A stretch of DNA of 64,000 bases from Oscillospiraceae bacterium (GTDB lineage Bacteria; Bacillota; Clostridia; Oscillospirales; Oscillospiraceae), in assembly GCA_020025305.1 (NCBI GenBank), contig JAHHSG010000003.1:1-64000 (forward strand), read 5' to 3'. Positions within the stretch are counted from its first letter, which is position 1, and every line of letters begins with the position of its first letter. The translations under genes and the position numbers were made by a program. The notes below the pieces were generated by a model. That model was not told the origin of the DNA. It did not search any database and saw nothing but the letters and a program-made list of their open reading frames with translations. Below are positions 32,980 to 40,589 of the stretch, in pieces.

Positions 32980-33447
32980 TTATGCCACCACATCAATGGA
33001 ATTGAGGACATTCATAAATTCCACGCCATAATCAGGAATATGTTGGATGCTGCAGTGCAAGGTTATGGTAAGTTCCCGACCCTCCAGCGATGTCAACACG
33101 AAAAAGTGATAGAGATTTCTGGTGGGCGAAGTGGATGTATAATAGAAAGCTGCCAGATCCTTTCCAGATTTCGTCTTCTTTTTGGCAATATTACAATTCC
33201 CAAAATTTGGAACGGAGCGCTGGTACAGTGTGCAGCATTCCGCAATCCGCTTCTCTATTTCCTCTGACGCCTCCTTGTCCGTATAGGTAACGGAAATGAT
33301 TGTATCGGTTCTTTCATCCACATACAAAAATCCGGTTTTGCCCCCAGAAAGTACTTGCCGCTGTCTTGTGTCTCGGCAAACTCCTCCGGGATTTGCATCG
33401 TCAACTTATTTTCATATAAACGAATATAAACGAATTTCTTTATTCAT
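32980..33447 (-). pseudogene. frameshifted hypothetical gene with a 10-bp tandem duplication
   Basis: Joining three reading frames gives one protein of about 152 residues, starting MNKEIRLYENKL and ending NVLNSIDVVA. Two lesions break it. An exact tandem duplication of TATAAACGAA (33415-33424 and 33425-33434) shifts the frame after codon 7 or so. A run of five C (33341-33345) needs a sixth to join the two larger pieces (YFLG to GKTGFLYVDE). Removing the duplicate and adding one C restores continuity. GGAAGG precedes the ATG at 33447. No family is recognised; no signal peptide or membrane helix. Confidence 0.75.
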
Positions 33448-33533
33448 TGTAACTCGCCTTCCATTCCTTCGGTCCGCAGGAAGCCTCTTCATCCGGAATA
33501 TTTGCCGATACAACCAGCTTATTTGTGTGGCAA

Positions 33534-34033
33534 TTATAGATCTTTCACCATATGCCAGCCCACATTAAATTCCGGAAGCTGGCAGGAATAGGGGACGGCC
33601 ACCTCAACCGGTAGCACTGCAGGTAGCGGCTGCCACTCCGAATTACTCTTGGTTTTTAATTCCAATTGCGGTGGAGACACTGCCAATATCAAAATCTGTC
33701 GTCACTTTTTTCTCCAGCAGCATTTCCCGCTCTACATAATTTAATTCAAATTTATATGCGAATGTATGGGGACCGACCACCTTTTCGTAAGAATACTCGT
33801 GGCCGAAGGCGTTCTCCTCTTTATTAAACTTCGTATTGTAGTACACCGTGTTACCAAAAGCTGGCTGGTGCTTCTGATGCAGCTTTAAAGATATTTTGCA
33901 CACGCACGGCTCGACTTTCAAAAGAGCCGTCATAATCAGAAAAATAAAGTTTCCCCATGTCGTAATACATACGCGCAATCTCCGGATGAGTAAGATCCAG
34001 CACATCTCCATGTATTTTCTCCTTTATCTTCAT
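33534..34033 (-). pseudogene. second frameshifted hypothetical gene
   Basis: The start at 34033 (MKIKEKIHGDVLDLTHPEIA, after GGAAGG) reads to a stop near 33850, but the sense continues in another frame from about 33890 (LKLHQKHQPAFGNTVYYNTKF to GSVSTAI). It continues again in a third frame from about 33665 (LKTKSNSEWQPLPAVLP to HMVKDL, stop 33534). Two single-base indels would explain this, giving about 165 residues. I do not recognise the family. The upstream and downstream neighbours are also broken, so this is a decaying group of genes. Confidence 0.6.
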
Positions 34034-34157
34034 CTGGTTTCCTTCCTTGAAGCACTTTAAGAAGTTCCCGGGAACCTTCCCTCATGCTCTTTAAAAGCTC
34101 ATAAACAGATCAATAAAGGCTCTCTCACGTTTCTCTTTGCTCGCCCTTTTTCAGCAT
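34034..34157 (-). pseudogene. remnant of a third small gene
   Basis: From an ATG at 34157 the frames MLKK, then RASKEKRERAFIDLFMS, then LLKSMREGSRELLKVLQGRK line up if two single-base shifts are allowed, reaching the start of the next pseudogene. Highly charged and helical in character. It has no good ribosome site and the evidence is only reading-frame continuity, so this is tentative. Confidence 0.35.
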
Positions 34158-34599
34158 TGCGCAGTTATCAGCCAAATCTTTTTATGATAAACTCTTCTCT
34201 TTCCTGCCATCACAATAAACATTGTCCACAAGAAGATACGCACCCTGAGGTAGTTTGCATTTATGCAACATCTATTTTCCCATTTTCTTTCTCTGTTGCT
34301 TAACTGTATTTGAACATAAAACGACAAATTTCGTAACGAAATCATATTCATACAAAAATATTTAAAGATGCCCTCCTTTTATTCTTCAGAAGGTGAAGAG
34401 CAAAAAATGCAAGTTTCTCCGGCCCGCTTATACATTGTTTACAGATCCACCTGAAGCAAAACGCCGATTGTTCGTGAATGCAGACAGTGCATTTTTTCCA
34501 TCATCGGAAAAAGACGACGAAAAGCAGTTGCCTTTCATCGTCTTTGATTCTTGAGCGCCGGGATGGACCGGAATATATCCAAGACTTGCTTGTGTCCCC
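34158..34599. other. 442-bp AT-rich stretch without an intact gene
   Basis: No convincing coding frame. A perfect palindrome ATTTCGT-A-ACGAAAT lies at 34328-34342, of operator type but with no intact gene close by. A minus-strand terminator (34508-34546) belongs to the XRE gene. Base composition is clearly more AT-rich than the flanks, which fits decayed or acquired DNA. Confidence 0.5.
34508..34546 (-). terminator. terminator of the XRE regulator gene
   Basis: AAAGACGATGAAA and TTTTCGTCGTCTTT pair (one mismatch) around a GC loop and run into TTTTTCC on the minus strand, about 55 bp after the stop. Confidence 0.75.
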
Positions 34600-35109
34600 T
34601 TATTCTTTTTTCCGTGTCAGGAAAGCACCAACGATGCCTCCCACAAGAGCAAACGGCGCTACCCTACTAAAGAGCCACTCAAACGCATGAAACCCAACGC
34701 CGACCACTGCCGTTTCAGGATTGCTATAGTCCCATCCCAAATAGGAACTGCCGGATACCATTAAGGCTGCAAAAACAATCACCACCACCGTACACAGCAA
34801 GATAAAAAACCAGTGCGCGGTTTTTCGCCTCATGGCTTTCTTTTGCGCCAGCTGTAAGTTGATGACTTCCAATTTTTCGGAAATAACTTTTAAGTCGTCC
34901 GCCTTTTCCTCTGCCACCGTCTCTCCCAGTATCGTACTGACGGATGTTTCCAGCGTCTCTGCTATGGAAATCAGCATAGCAGAATCAGGAACCGACAGCC
35001 CTTGTTCCCATTTTGAGATGGTTTGCCGCACCACATTTAGTTTAATCGCAAGTTCTTCTTGTGAAAGTCCTTTTGCTTTTCTGAGGGCTTTGATGTTTTC
35101 ATGTAACAT
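34600..35109 (-). CDS. XRE-family regulator with two C-terminal membrane helices
   Basis: This 169-residue protein has an N-terminal helix-turn-helix of the XRE/Cro type (residues 1-60: LRKAKGLSQEELAIKLNVVRQTISKWEQG), a short coiled linker (about 75-95), and two membrane helices (about 105-125 and 142-162) ending in RKKE. Membrane-tethered XRE repressors of this kind are common in Clostridia. The start at 35109 is supported by GAAAGGAG. The promoter -35 overlaps an inverted repeat, suggesting autoregulation. Confidence 0.85.
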   Translation of the reverse strand: MLHENIKALRKAKGLSQEELAIKLNVVRQTISKWEQGLSVPDSAMLISIAETLETSVSTILGETVAEEKADDLKVISEKLEVINLQLAQKKAMRRKTAHWFFILLCTVVVIVFAALMVSGSSYLGWDYSNPETAVVGVGFHAFEWLFSRVAPFALVGGIVGAFLTRKKE

Positions 35110-35137
35110 AACATACACTCCTTTCTCGAGTGCCCAC

Positions 35138-35172
35138 ATTATATGATGACTGCCCCGTTGCTACAAGCAACG
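35138..35172 (-). promoter_or_regulatory. promoter and operator of the XRE gene
   Basis: On the minus strand TTGTAG (35161-35166), a 17-bp spacer and TATAAT (35138-35143). The inverted repeat CGTTGC-N5-GCAACG (35156-35161 and 35167-35172) brackets the -35 and is a good autoregulation site. Confidence 0.55.
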
Positions 35173-35183
35173 CATATTAACAT
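35139..35183 (-). CDS. possible 14-residue leader peptide
   Basis: On the minus strand ACAGGAGG is followed after 8 bases by ATG and 14 codons (MLICVACSNGAVII) ending TAA, 29 bp before the XRE start. The CGTTGC/GCAACG hairpin lies within it. The ribosome site is the main evidence; if the promoter at 35138-35166 is the only one, this frame is not transcribed in full. Confidence 0.25.
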   Translation of the reverse strand: MLICVACSNGAVII

Positions 35184-35194
35184 GATGCGCGCCT

Positions 35195-35535
35195 CCTGTC
35201 CCAGCAACGGAAAACTGTGGTCTTGCTTCACCTGAGCCCATCCTTTCAGACGCTTACCATGGCTTGGTTACGTCTCTGCAGACGTGCTTCTCGGGCGCCT
35301 CCTGGCAATGCTGCTCACCACAGCTTACCTGGATGGTTCCGCAGCTTTTTTGCCCAACATCCTCTGACGCACTCTTACGAATGCGGTACTTATACCTGCT
35401 TTGGGTACCATCCTCTTGTGATGCCCTTCCTGATTCCCGCCTGCTGTAGTGGCTGTACGGATTGCCGATCAGTTCTATGGTACTTCAGCTGCTCTCTTCG
35501 TTCGATAAGTGATCAGTCCCCCCGCTGATTGAGGG
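35195..35535. other. non-coding stretch with features of a folded RNA
   Basis: No frame resembles a protein I know. On the minus strand I see a hairpin CGCATTC-GTAA-GAGTGCG with a GNRA tetraloop (35368-35385), a long-range 10-bp pairing between 35331-35340 and 35404-35413 with one mismatch that encloses it, and a perfect stem ACGTCT/AGACGT (35270-35285). This is what a structured RNA or a fragment of a ribozyme such as a group II intron looks like, but I cannot name the class. It lies between the uridine phosphorylase terminator and the XRE promoter. Confidence 0.4.
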
Positions 35536-35560
35536 ACACTTGCCTTGAAAGCGCCAACCC

Positions 35561-35595
35561 AAAAGAGGGATGTCTCACAAGACATCCCTCTTTTT
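35561..35595. terminator. terminator after uridine phosphorylase
   Basis: AAAAGAGGGATGTC and GACATCCCTCTTTT pair around TCACAA with runs of A and T outside; it works on both strands and stands 10 bp after the stop. Confidence 0.9.
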
Positions 35596-35605
35596 ACGCC
35601 GCATT

Positions 35606-36376
35606 TTACTCCTGCTCCCGATCTGCTTGGATCAGCAGCTTCAACGCCTCAATCCCCACTTCAATAGCAGAGCTCGTATCCTCACTCATGGTCTGATCAA
35701 GCCCCGCCGCCTCACGCTCCTGATTCCAAATGACATGGAAGCAGGAACCGCAGCGGCAGCCCAGTGCATTGGACACCACAAAGAGTGCGGCAGACTCCAT
35801 CTCGCTGGCCTTCACGCCAAGTCGTTTCCATGCCTCCCACTTTTGCAGCAGTTCATAGGAAACAGGCATCTTTGCGGGGGAATGCTGTCCATAGAAAGCA
35901 TCCTTGCACTGCACCACGCCGACCTTATAGGGTTTACGGAGATTTTTGGCCGCCTGCACCAGCGCCATCATCACTTCAAAATCCGCTACAGCAGGGTACT
36001 CAATAGGAGCGTACTCACAACTGGTATGTTCAAAACGAATAGCGCCGGTAGCCACCACCACGTCGCCGCTGCGTACATCCAAATCAATACCTCCACAGGT
36101 ACCCACACGGATGAAGGTATCGGCTCCCACATTGTGGAGTTCCTCCATGGCAATAGCCGCCGAGGGGCCACCGATCCCCGTGGAACAAACGGACACCTTT
36201 TCGCCCAGCAGTGTACCTGTATAAATCACATATTCCCTGTTCTGTGCCACAAACTTGGCATCATCAAAATGGGCGGCAATGGCCTGGCAGCGGCCCGGAT
36301 CGCCGGGCAGGATGCAATAGCGGCCTACATCGCCCTCGACACAGTGGATATGAAACTGTTTTTCCAATTTTTGCAT
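35606..36376 (-). CDS. udp: uridine phosphorylase
   Basis: This 256-residue nucleoside phosphorylase splits uridine with phosphate into uracil and ribose-1-phosphate. It has the NP-I signature region STGIGGPSAAIAMEEL and phosphate loop PGDPGR, and follows E. coli Udp through FIRVGTCGGID and the late MESAAL block that binds ribose. Monocistronic with its own promoter and terminator. Purine phosphorylases share the fold, but the FEHTSCEYAPIEYPAVADFEV region fits the uridine type better. Confidence 0.88.
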   Translation of the reverse strand: MQKLEKQFHIHCVEGDVGRYCILPGDPGRCQAIAAHFDDAKFVAQNREYVIYTGTLLGEKVSVCSTGIGGPSAAIAMEELHNVGADTFIRVGTCGGIDLDVRSGDVVVATGAIRFEHTSCEYAPIEYPAVADFEVMMALVQAAKNLRKPYKVGVVQCKDAFYGQHSPAKMPVSYELLQKWEAWKRLGVKASEMESAALFVVSNALGCRCGSCFHVIWNQEREAAGLDQTMSEDTSSAIEVGIEALKLLIQADREQE

Positions 36377-36409
36377 AAGACACTTCCTCTCTGTTTGATT
36401 GGTTATTTC

Positions 36410-36438
36410 AGTATACTCCTTATCCTGTTTGATTTCAA
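36410..36438 (-). promoter_or_regulatory. promoter of uridine phosphorylase
   Basis: On the minus strand TTGAAA (36433-36438), a 17-bp spacer and TATACT (36410-36415). The -35 is half of the palindrome TTCAATATTGAA (36434-36445). Confidence 0.78.
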
Positions 36439-36563
36439 TATTGAACCTTTACCGGTAAGAAAATACAACTTTTGCAAATGTTACCCCTGTTATTTCAGCG
36501 CCAACACGCAAATACTTTCTATGGCAGAAAAATCAAATTCAACAAAGAGAGGAGAATGTTTTG

Positions 36564-36785
36564 ATGGATAGAACGATGGCTGCCGTGCTGACTCTTTTAC
36601 TGACGCTATGCCTCGCAGGCTGCGCCGACAACCAGTCAAATCGGAAATCGGCACCGGACAGCAGTTTCGGCACCACAGATCATTCTGTTGGCTCCAGCTA
36701 TGAGGAGATGCTGGAAAACGGCCGGGTGCACGATACGGACGGAGATCTCACCGATGGAGAAAACGCCCAGAGCAGTCTGTGGTAA
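36564..36785 (+). CDS. small hypothetical lipoprotein
   Basis: This 73-residue protein has a lipoprotein signal (hydrophobic residues about 5-14, lipobox LAGC) followed by a short polar, acidic chain rich in Asp, Ser and Gly. It has no domain I recognise. GAGAGGAG stands 9 bases before the ATG at 36564. The adjacent hairpin at 36803-36850 ends the transcript. It would sit on the outer face of the membrane as a short acidic tether. Confidence 0.6.
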   Translation: MDRTMAAVLTLLLTLCLAGCADNQSNRKSAPDSSFGTTDHSVGSSYEEMLENGRVHDTDGDLTDGENAQSSLW

Positions 36786-36802
36786 ATCGGCGAAATCGGC
36801 GG

Positions 36803-36850
36803 AAAAAGGAAACGGCACAGCCTTTCAAAGACTGCGCCGCTTCCTTTTTT
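36803..36850 (+). terminator. terminator after the small lipoprotein gene
   Basis: AAAAAGGAAACGGC pairs with GCCGCTTCCTTTTT (one mismatch), followed by T. It can work in both directions. Confidence 0.7.
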
Positions 36851-36881
36851 AAGAGGAGATATACCAACACTATGGTGCTGA

Positions 36882-36974
36882 TCAAAGAATAAATCCAAGT
36901 ATGATGTAGAGCACCAAGGAGGCCACTGCATATATCGCACAGTACGGTGTTTGCGTTTTGACATGGTCAATCAT
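36882..36974 (-). CDS. possible 30-residue single-helix membrane peptide
   Basis: The frame MIDHVKTQTPYCAIYAVASL continues as VLYIILGFIL and stops, giving a short polar head and one hydrophobic helix. It lies 29 bp after the D-cysteine desulfhydrase-like gene on the same strand and could be its last cistron. The ribosome site is weak (GTGGATG). The hydrophobic segment is the only support. Confidence 0.35.
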   Translation of the reverse strand: MIDHVKTQTPYCAIYAVASLVLYIILGFIL

Positions 36975-37003
36975 ATCGCATCCACTTTCCCATGGTCCCT
37001 TCC

Positions 37004-38029
37004 TCACTGTAAAATCATAATGCCAGTGCGCAGCTCTTCCTCGAAAGCCTCCCGGTGATGTCGGGTATAGAGCCCGGGGAAACCGCCGGTGTGAATAAAG
37101 ATGACCTTTTCCCCTTTGGAAATTTTCCCCGCCTTTACCATATCCAGCAGCCCGGCAAAACCCTTACCGGTGTAGCAGGGATCCAGCAGCACCGCTTCTT
37201 TCCGGGCCATCAGGCAGATGGCCTCCCGGACTTCCTTGCTCAGATTGTTATAGCCCCCGCGGGTATAGTCCTTCTCAATATCGAAGTCAGCCCGCACGGC
37301 ATTACACTTGAGTCCATACGTTTCCTTCATCTCACGGAAATACTCCACAATACGCCGCTCTTTATACTCGCCGAAGGGAGAAATGGCAATACCGGTCAGA
37401 CGCAGAGGAGAGTTCTCATTGCGCAGTCCGCAGTAAAGGCCCATATAGGTTCCGATGGAACCCACAGAGTCGATCACCCGGGCATCCTCCAGCCCCAGTT
37501 CCTTGGCCTGTGCCGTCAATTCCACGGCACAGTCGTAGTAGCCCAAAGCCCCCAGCGCGTTGCTGCCGCCCATGGGGATGAAGTACACCTTCTCCCCCTT
37601 TTCCTCATACTGTGCAATGATTTGGGGGCACAATTCATCAAATTGTTCGTTCTCGTCCCGTCCATCGTCCGCCTTCAGAATGACATCACACCCCATGATG
37701 CGATCCAACAGGATGTTGGCAGACACTTCACCGGGATAATCATCGATGGCAATGATAGCACACTTCAAGCCGCACTTGGCTGCCACCGCTGCGGTAAGAC
37801 GGCCGTGATTGGTCTGGGCACCGCCCACCGTCACCAGCATGGTAGCGCCTTGCCGCAACGCATCGGCTACCAGATACTCCAGCTTGCGCAGCTTATTGCC
37901 GCCAGCGCCCCAAGAGGTCAGATCGTCCCGTTTGAGATAGAGTTCGATTCCCAGCTCCTTGGACAGTGTAGGCATATACTGAATGGGGGTAGGCTCTACC
38001 AAAGGCAGCTTTTCAACGTTAAATGCCAT
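37004..38029 (-). CDS. D-cysteine desulfhydrase / ACC deaminase-like PLP enzyme
   Basis: This 341-residue fold-type II PLP enzyme has the cofactor lysine in GGNKLRKLEY, preceded by LKRDDLTSWGAGG, and a C-terminal glycine-rich phosphate-binding region (IHTGGFPGLY). It matches the D-cysteine desulfhydrase (DcyD) and 1-aminocyclopropane-1-carboxylate deaminase family, which act on small D-amino acids by elimination. It starts 21 bp after lysA and is in the same operon, pointing to breakdown of D- or diamino acids. Substrate not certain; 2,3-diaminopropionate- or D-serine-like compounds are alternatives. Confidence 0.82.
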   Translation of the reverse strand: MAFNVEKLPLVEPTPIQYMPTLSKELGIELYLKRDDLTSWGAGGNKLRKLEYLVADALRQGATMLVTVGGAQTNHGRLTAAVAAKCGLKCAIIAIDDYPGEVSANILLDRIMGCDVILKADDGRDENEQFDELCPQIIAQYEEKGEKVYFIPMGGSNALGALGYYDCAVELTAQAKELGLEDARVIDSVGSIGTYMGLYCGLRNENSPLRLTGIAISPFGEYKERRIVEYFREMKETYGLKCNAVRADFDIEKDYTRGGYNNLSKEVREAICLMARKEAVLLDPCYTGKGFAGLLDMVKAGKISKGEKVIFIHTGGFPGLYTRHHREAFEEELRTGIMILQ

Positions 38030-38050
38030 AATGATCCTCCTTTTATTTTT

Positions 38051-39352
38051 TTAAAGGTCGTTCTTGCAGAGGTCTGCCAAACTCTCACGGCGCACCGCCA
38101 CATAGCTCTCCGTACCGCCGCGCAGCATAACAATGGGAGCACGGGGCAGGCGGTTATAGTTGGAGGCCATAGAGTAGTTGTAGGCACCGGTGGTACACAC
38201 TGCCACAATATCGCCCCGCCCAATGCTGTGCGGCAGCTGTACGCCCTCCTGAATGATGTCGCCGCTCTCACAGCAGCGGCCCACCACCGAGCAGGTGAAG
38301 TCAGCTTCCTCGTTCATCTTGTTGGCGGCAAGGCAGGTATAGCTGGACTTATAGAGGGCATAGCGAGGGTTATCCGGCATACCTCCGTCAATGGATACAT
38401 AGCTCTTATAGCCGGGGATGTTTTTCACGGTACCACAGGTATAAAGTGTCATACCGGCAGCACCTACGATACTGCGGCCCGGTTCCATGTGAATCTCCGG
38501 CATCTCAATGTCCAAACGTGCACAGGCATCCTTAATGGCAGCAGCCACCTGCCCCACCTTGGTATGCACATCCAAATAGGGATCGGACTCCACATAGCGC
38601 ACACCATAGCCGCCGCCCAGATCCAGCTGCGGTGCCGTATAGCCGTGCTTTTTCTTCATGTCAGCAATAAACTCCAGCATGACCACAGCGGCACGCTCAA
38701 AGATATCCTCGCCAAAGACCTGAGATCCCACGTGGCAGTGAAAACCCATCAGCTCTATATGGGGCTGTGCCAGCGTAAAGACAGTGATCTCTTCGGCCTG
38801 CCCCGTCTCAATGGCGGAACCGAACTTGGAGTCTACCTTCCCGGTGGAGACAGCCTCATAGGTGTGAGGGTCGATCCCGGGAGTGAGCCGCAGCAGCACC
38901 TTCTGGCGGATTCCACGGCGGGCCGCCTCCGCCTCAATGGCCTTAATCTCCTCCACATTATCGGCCACGAAGTAGCCGATGTGATGATCCATGCCGTAGA
39001 TGATGTCCTCATCCGTCTTATTATTGCTGTGAAAGTAGGCACGGCTCAGGTCATAGCCGGCCTGCAATGCGGTATAGATCTCACCGGAGGATACGACGTC
39101 AATGCCCATGTCCTCTTCACGCATGATCTCATAGATGCGTTTAAAGGCGTTTGCCTTGCTGGCATATAGAGGGCGGGCCTTATCACCGAAATGCTCCTTG
39201 AATGCCTGCTGATAGACACGGCAGTTTTCTCGAATTTTATCCTCATCCATCAGATATAAAGGCGTGCCGTATTGTTTGGCAAGCTCTACCGTATCCTGAC
39301 CGGCAAAATACAAATGTCCATTTTGCCCAATCGTAATGTTTTCACAAATCAT
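38051..39352 (-). CDS. lysA: diaminopimelate decarboxylase
   Basis: This 433-residue fold-type III PLP enzyme converts meso-diaminopimelate to L-lysine. The cofactor lysine is in PLYASKANAF, the phosphate loop is LGGGYGVRY, and the dimer-interface cysteine/glutamate block VGRCCESGD is present. Length and motifs are those of true LysA. It is followed closely by a D-cysteine desulfhydrase-like gene; upstream are an L,D-transpeptidase, a symporter and dapF. The 281 bp before it show no clear promoter apart from a TATAAT-like string at 39374-39379 close to the start. Confidence 0.93.
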   Translation of the reverse strand: MICENITIGQNGHLYFAGQDTVELAKQYGTPLYLMDEDKIRENCRVYQQAFKEHFGDKARPLYASKANAFKRIYEIMREEDMGIDVVSSGEIYTALQAGYDLSRAYFHSNNKTDEDIIYGMDHHIGYFVADNVEEIKAIEAEAARRGIRQKVLLRLTPGIDPHTYEAVSTGKVDSKFGSAIETGQAEEITVFTLAQPHIELMGFHCHVGSQVFGEDIFERAAVVMLEFIADMKKKHGYTAPQLDLGGGYGVRYVESDPYLDVHTKVGQVAAAIKDACARLDIEMPEIHMEPGRSIVGAAGMTLYTCGTVKNIPGYKSYVSIDGGMPDNPRYALYKSSYTCLAANKMNEEADFTCSVVGRCCESGDIIQEGVQLPHSIGRGDIVAVCTTGAYNYSMASNYNRLPRAPIVMLRGGTESYVAVRRESLADLCKNDL

Positions 39353-39633
39353 ATGTATACCCTTCTTTCACGATTATAGATGGTGTTGCTCCTTTTTACC
39401 CCGATACGGGGACTGACCGCAGAGTGAAAACACCCTGCCTATATGGCGCAGGATCAAATTCATATTTTGAGGGAAGTAAATCACAGGTACGAGCGTTATG
39501 CTGCTGCAAAACAGCCAAAAGACCCGGACGGACATGGTTGGGGTACATAAGACATCGTTTTCATTGCCGTTCCTTATCATGTTCGGCTTGCGCGGAAATC
39601 GACAATGCCAGAATCAATGGCTAAAATCCGTCC

Positions 39634-40302
39634 TTACATAATGACGATGACCGTGTCCTCATTGATGATCTGCAAAAGTTGAATCATCACATCCTGAGGT
39701 ACAGAAACACAGCCGGCAGTGGGACGACCGGTAGAGCAGTGCAGAAAAATGGCAGAGCCGTTTCCAGGCACACACCGGGTGTTGTAATCGATATTGCAAG
39801 CGTAGGCGTAAGCCACTGTCTCCTTTACCAGATGCTCGGCGCTTTTCCATTCCTCATCGGCCTCGCTCTTGCGAACCATGGTATTATAGTACTTGCTGTC
39901 TACATCATCGACCCAGTATTCATCCTCGGTAAGCTTTATATAGTCTTTGACCCCTTCAGGAGCATCCTCACAGCCGAAGGGCTGGCTCAGTGTATAAACA
40001 CCAACGGGTGTGCAGCCATCACCTTCCTGCTTATGGTTCGTTACGCCATTTTTACCTACCCACGCTTGATTGGTGGATAGGACTTCCTTCCAGAATCCAT
40101 CCTCATTGACCATAAAAGTGAGATCTGCCGTGCTCTTATGGCTCTTTACCAGAATAACAGACCTTGCATCCTTAATAGAGGCAATGTCTATTTTGTTAGA
40201 CTCGGAGGGTTGGTTGCTCTGTGGCTTGTTGTCCGCGCATCCCGCCAGAAGCAACACAAGAATTGCCGCAGCTGCAATGATTGCCGTAAATCTCTTTTTC
40301 AT
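39634..40302 (-). CDS. L,D-transpeptidase (YkuD) domain lipoprotein
   Basis: This 222-residue protein begins with a lipoprotein signal (residues 1-22, lipobox LAGC). Its catalytic region is SAIFLHCSTGRPTAGCVSVP, the H-x(n)-S-x-G-C pattern of L,D-transpeptidases, with the nucleophile Cys near residue 198. Such enzymes cross-link peptidoglycan at diaminopimelate residues or attach proteins to it. The start at 40302 has GGAAGG at good distance; an ATG three codons earlier is too close. It lies between diaminopimelate genes, but gaps of nearly 300 bp on both sides suggest its own transcript. Confidence 0.82.
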   Translation of the reverse strand: MKKRFTAIIAAAAILVLLLAGCADNKPQSNQPSESNKIDIASIKDARSVILVKSHKSTADLTFMVNEDGFWKEVLSTNQAWVGKNGVTNHKQEGDGCTPVGVYTLSQPFGCEDAPEGVKDYIKLTEDEYWVDDVDSKYYNTMVRKSEADEEWKSAEHLVKETVAYAYACNIDYNTRCVPGNGSAIFLHCSTGRPTAGCVSVPQDVMIQLLQIINEDTVIVIM

Positions 40303-40516
40303 AAGATGCATCCTTCCTTATTTCTCCGCCCAGTTGTAAAAATTATATTTCTCCCTGGTACATTCGGCCAGGGATGATCCCTGCCTTCCTTCAGAGGTCC
40401 AGATGTGCTGTACTCTGCCAACCATATCCATCCAGATGCTTTGTCTATGAAAATCGCTCGTACAAATGATTTACTTCCTTCATTTATTTCTGAAGGCAGT
40501 ACATACCTTTTGGAGG

Positions 40517-40564
40517 AAGGAAAGGGGGACACGGCTCAACCACACCGTGTACCTCTCTTTCCTT
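40517..40564 (-). terminator. possible terminator after the symporter gene
   Basis: GGAAAG-GGGGACACGG and CCGTGT-CCTC-CTTTCC form an imperfect stem about 26 bp after the symporter stop, followed by a CT-rich rather than pure T run. The rest of 40303-40589 shows no gene. Confidence 0.5.
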
Positions 40565-40589
40565 TTCCCTTAGTTCTTAACGCAGGACT

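Noticed and set aside
34151..34351. 66-codon minus-strand frame in the AT-rich stretch
   Set aside because: No ribosome site, no recognisable domain, and it spans the palindrome at 34328-34342; probably chance or a remnant.
35217..35528. 103-codon plus-strand frame in the structured segment
   Set aside because: No start signal, unusual composition (Cys, His, Ser, Pro-rich) and the DNA is better explained by RNA-like stems.
37055..39169. 704-codon plus-strand frame opposite lysA and the PLP enzyme gene
   Set aside because: Shadow frame of two canonical enzymes on the minus strand.
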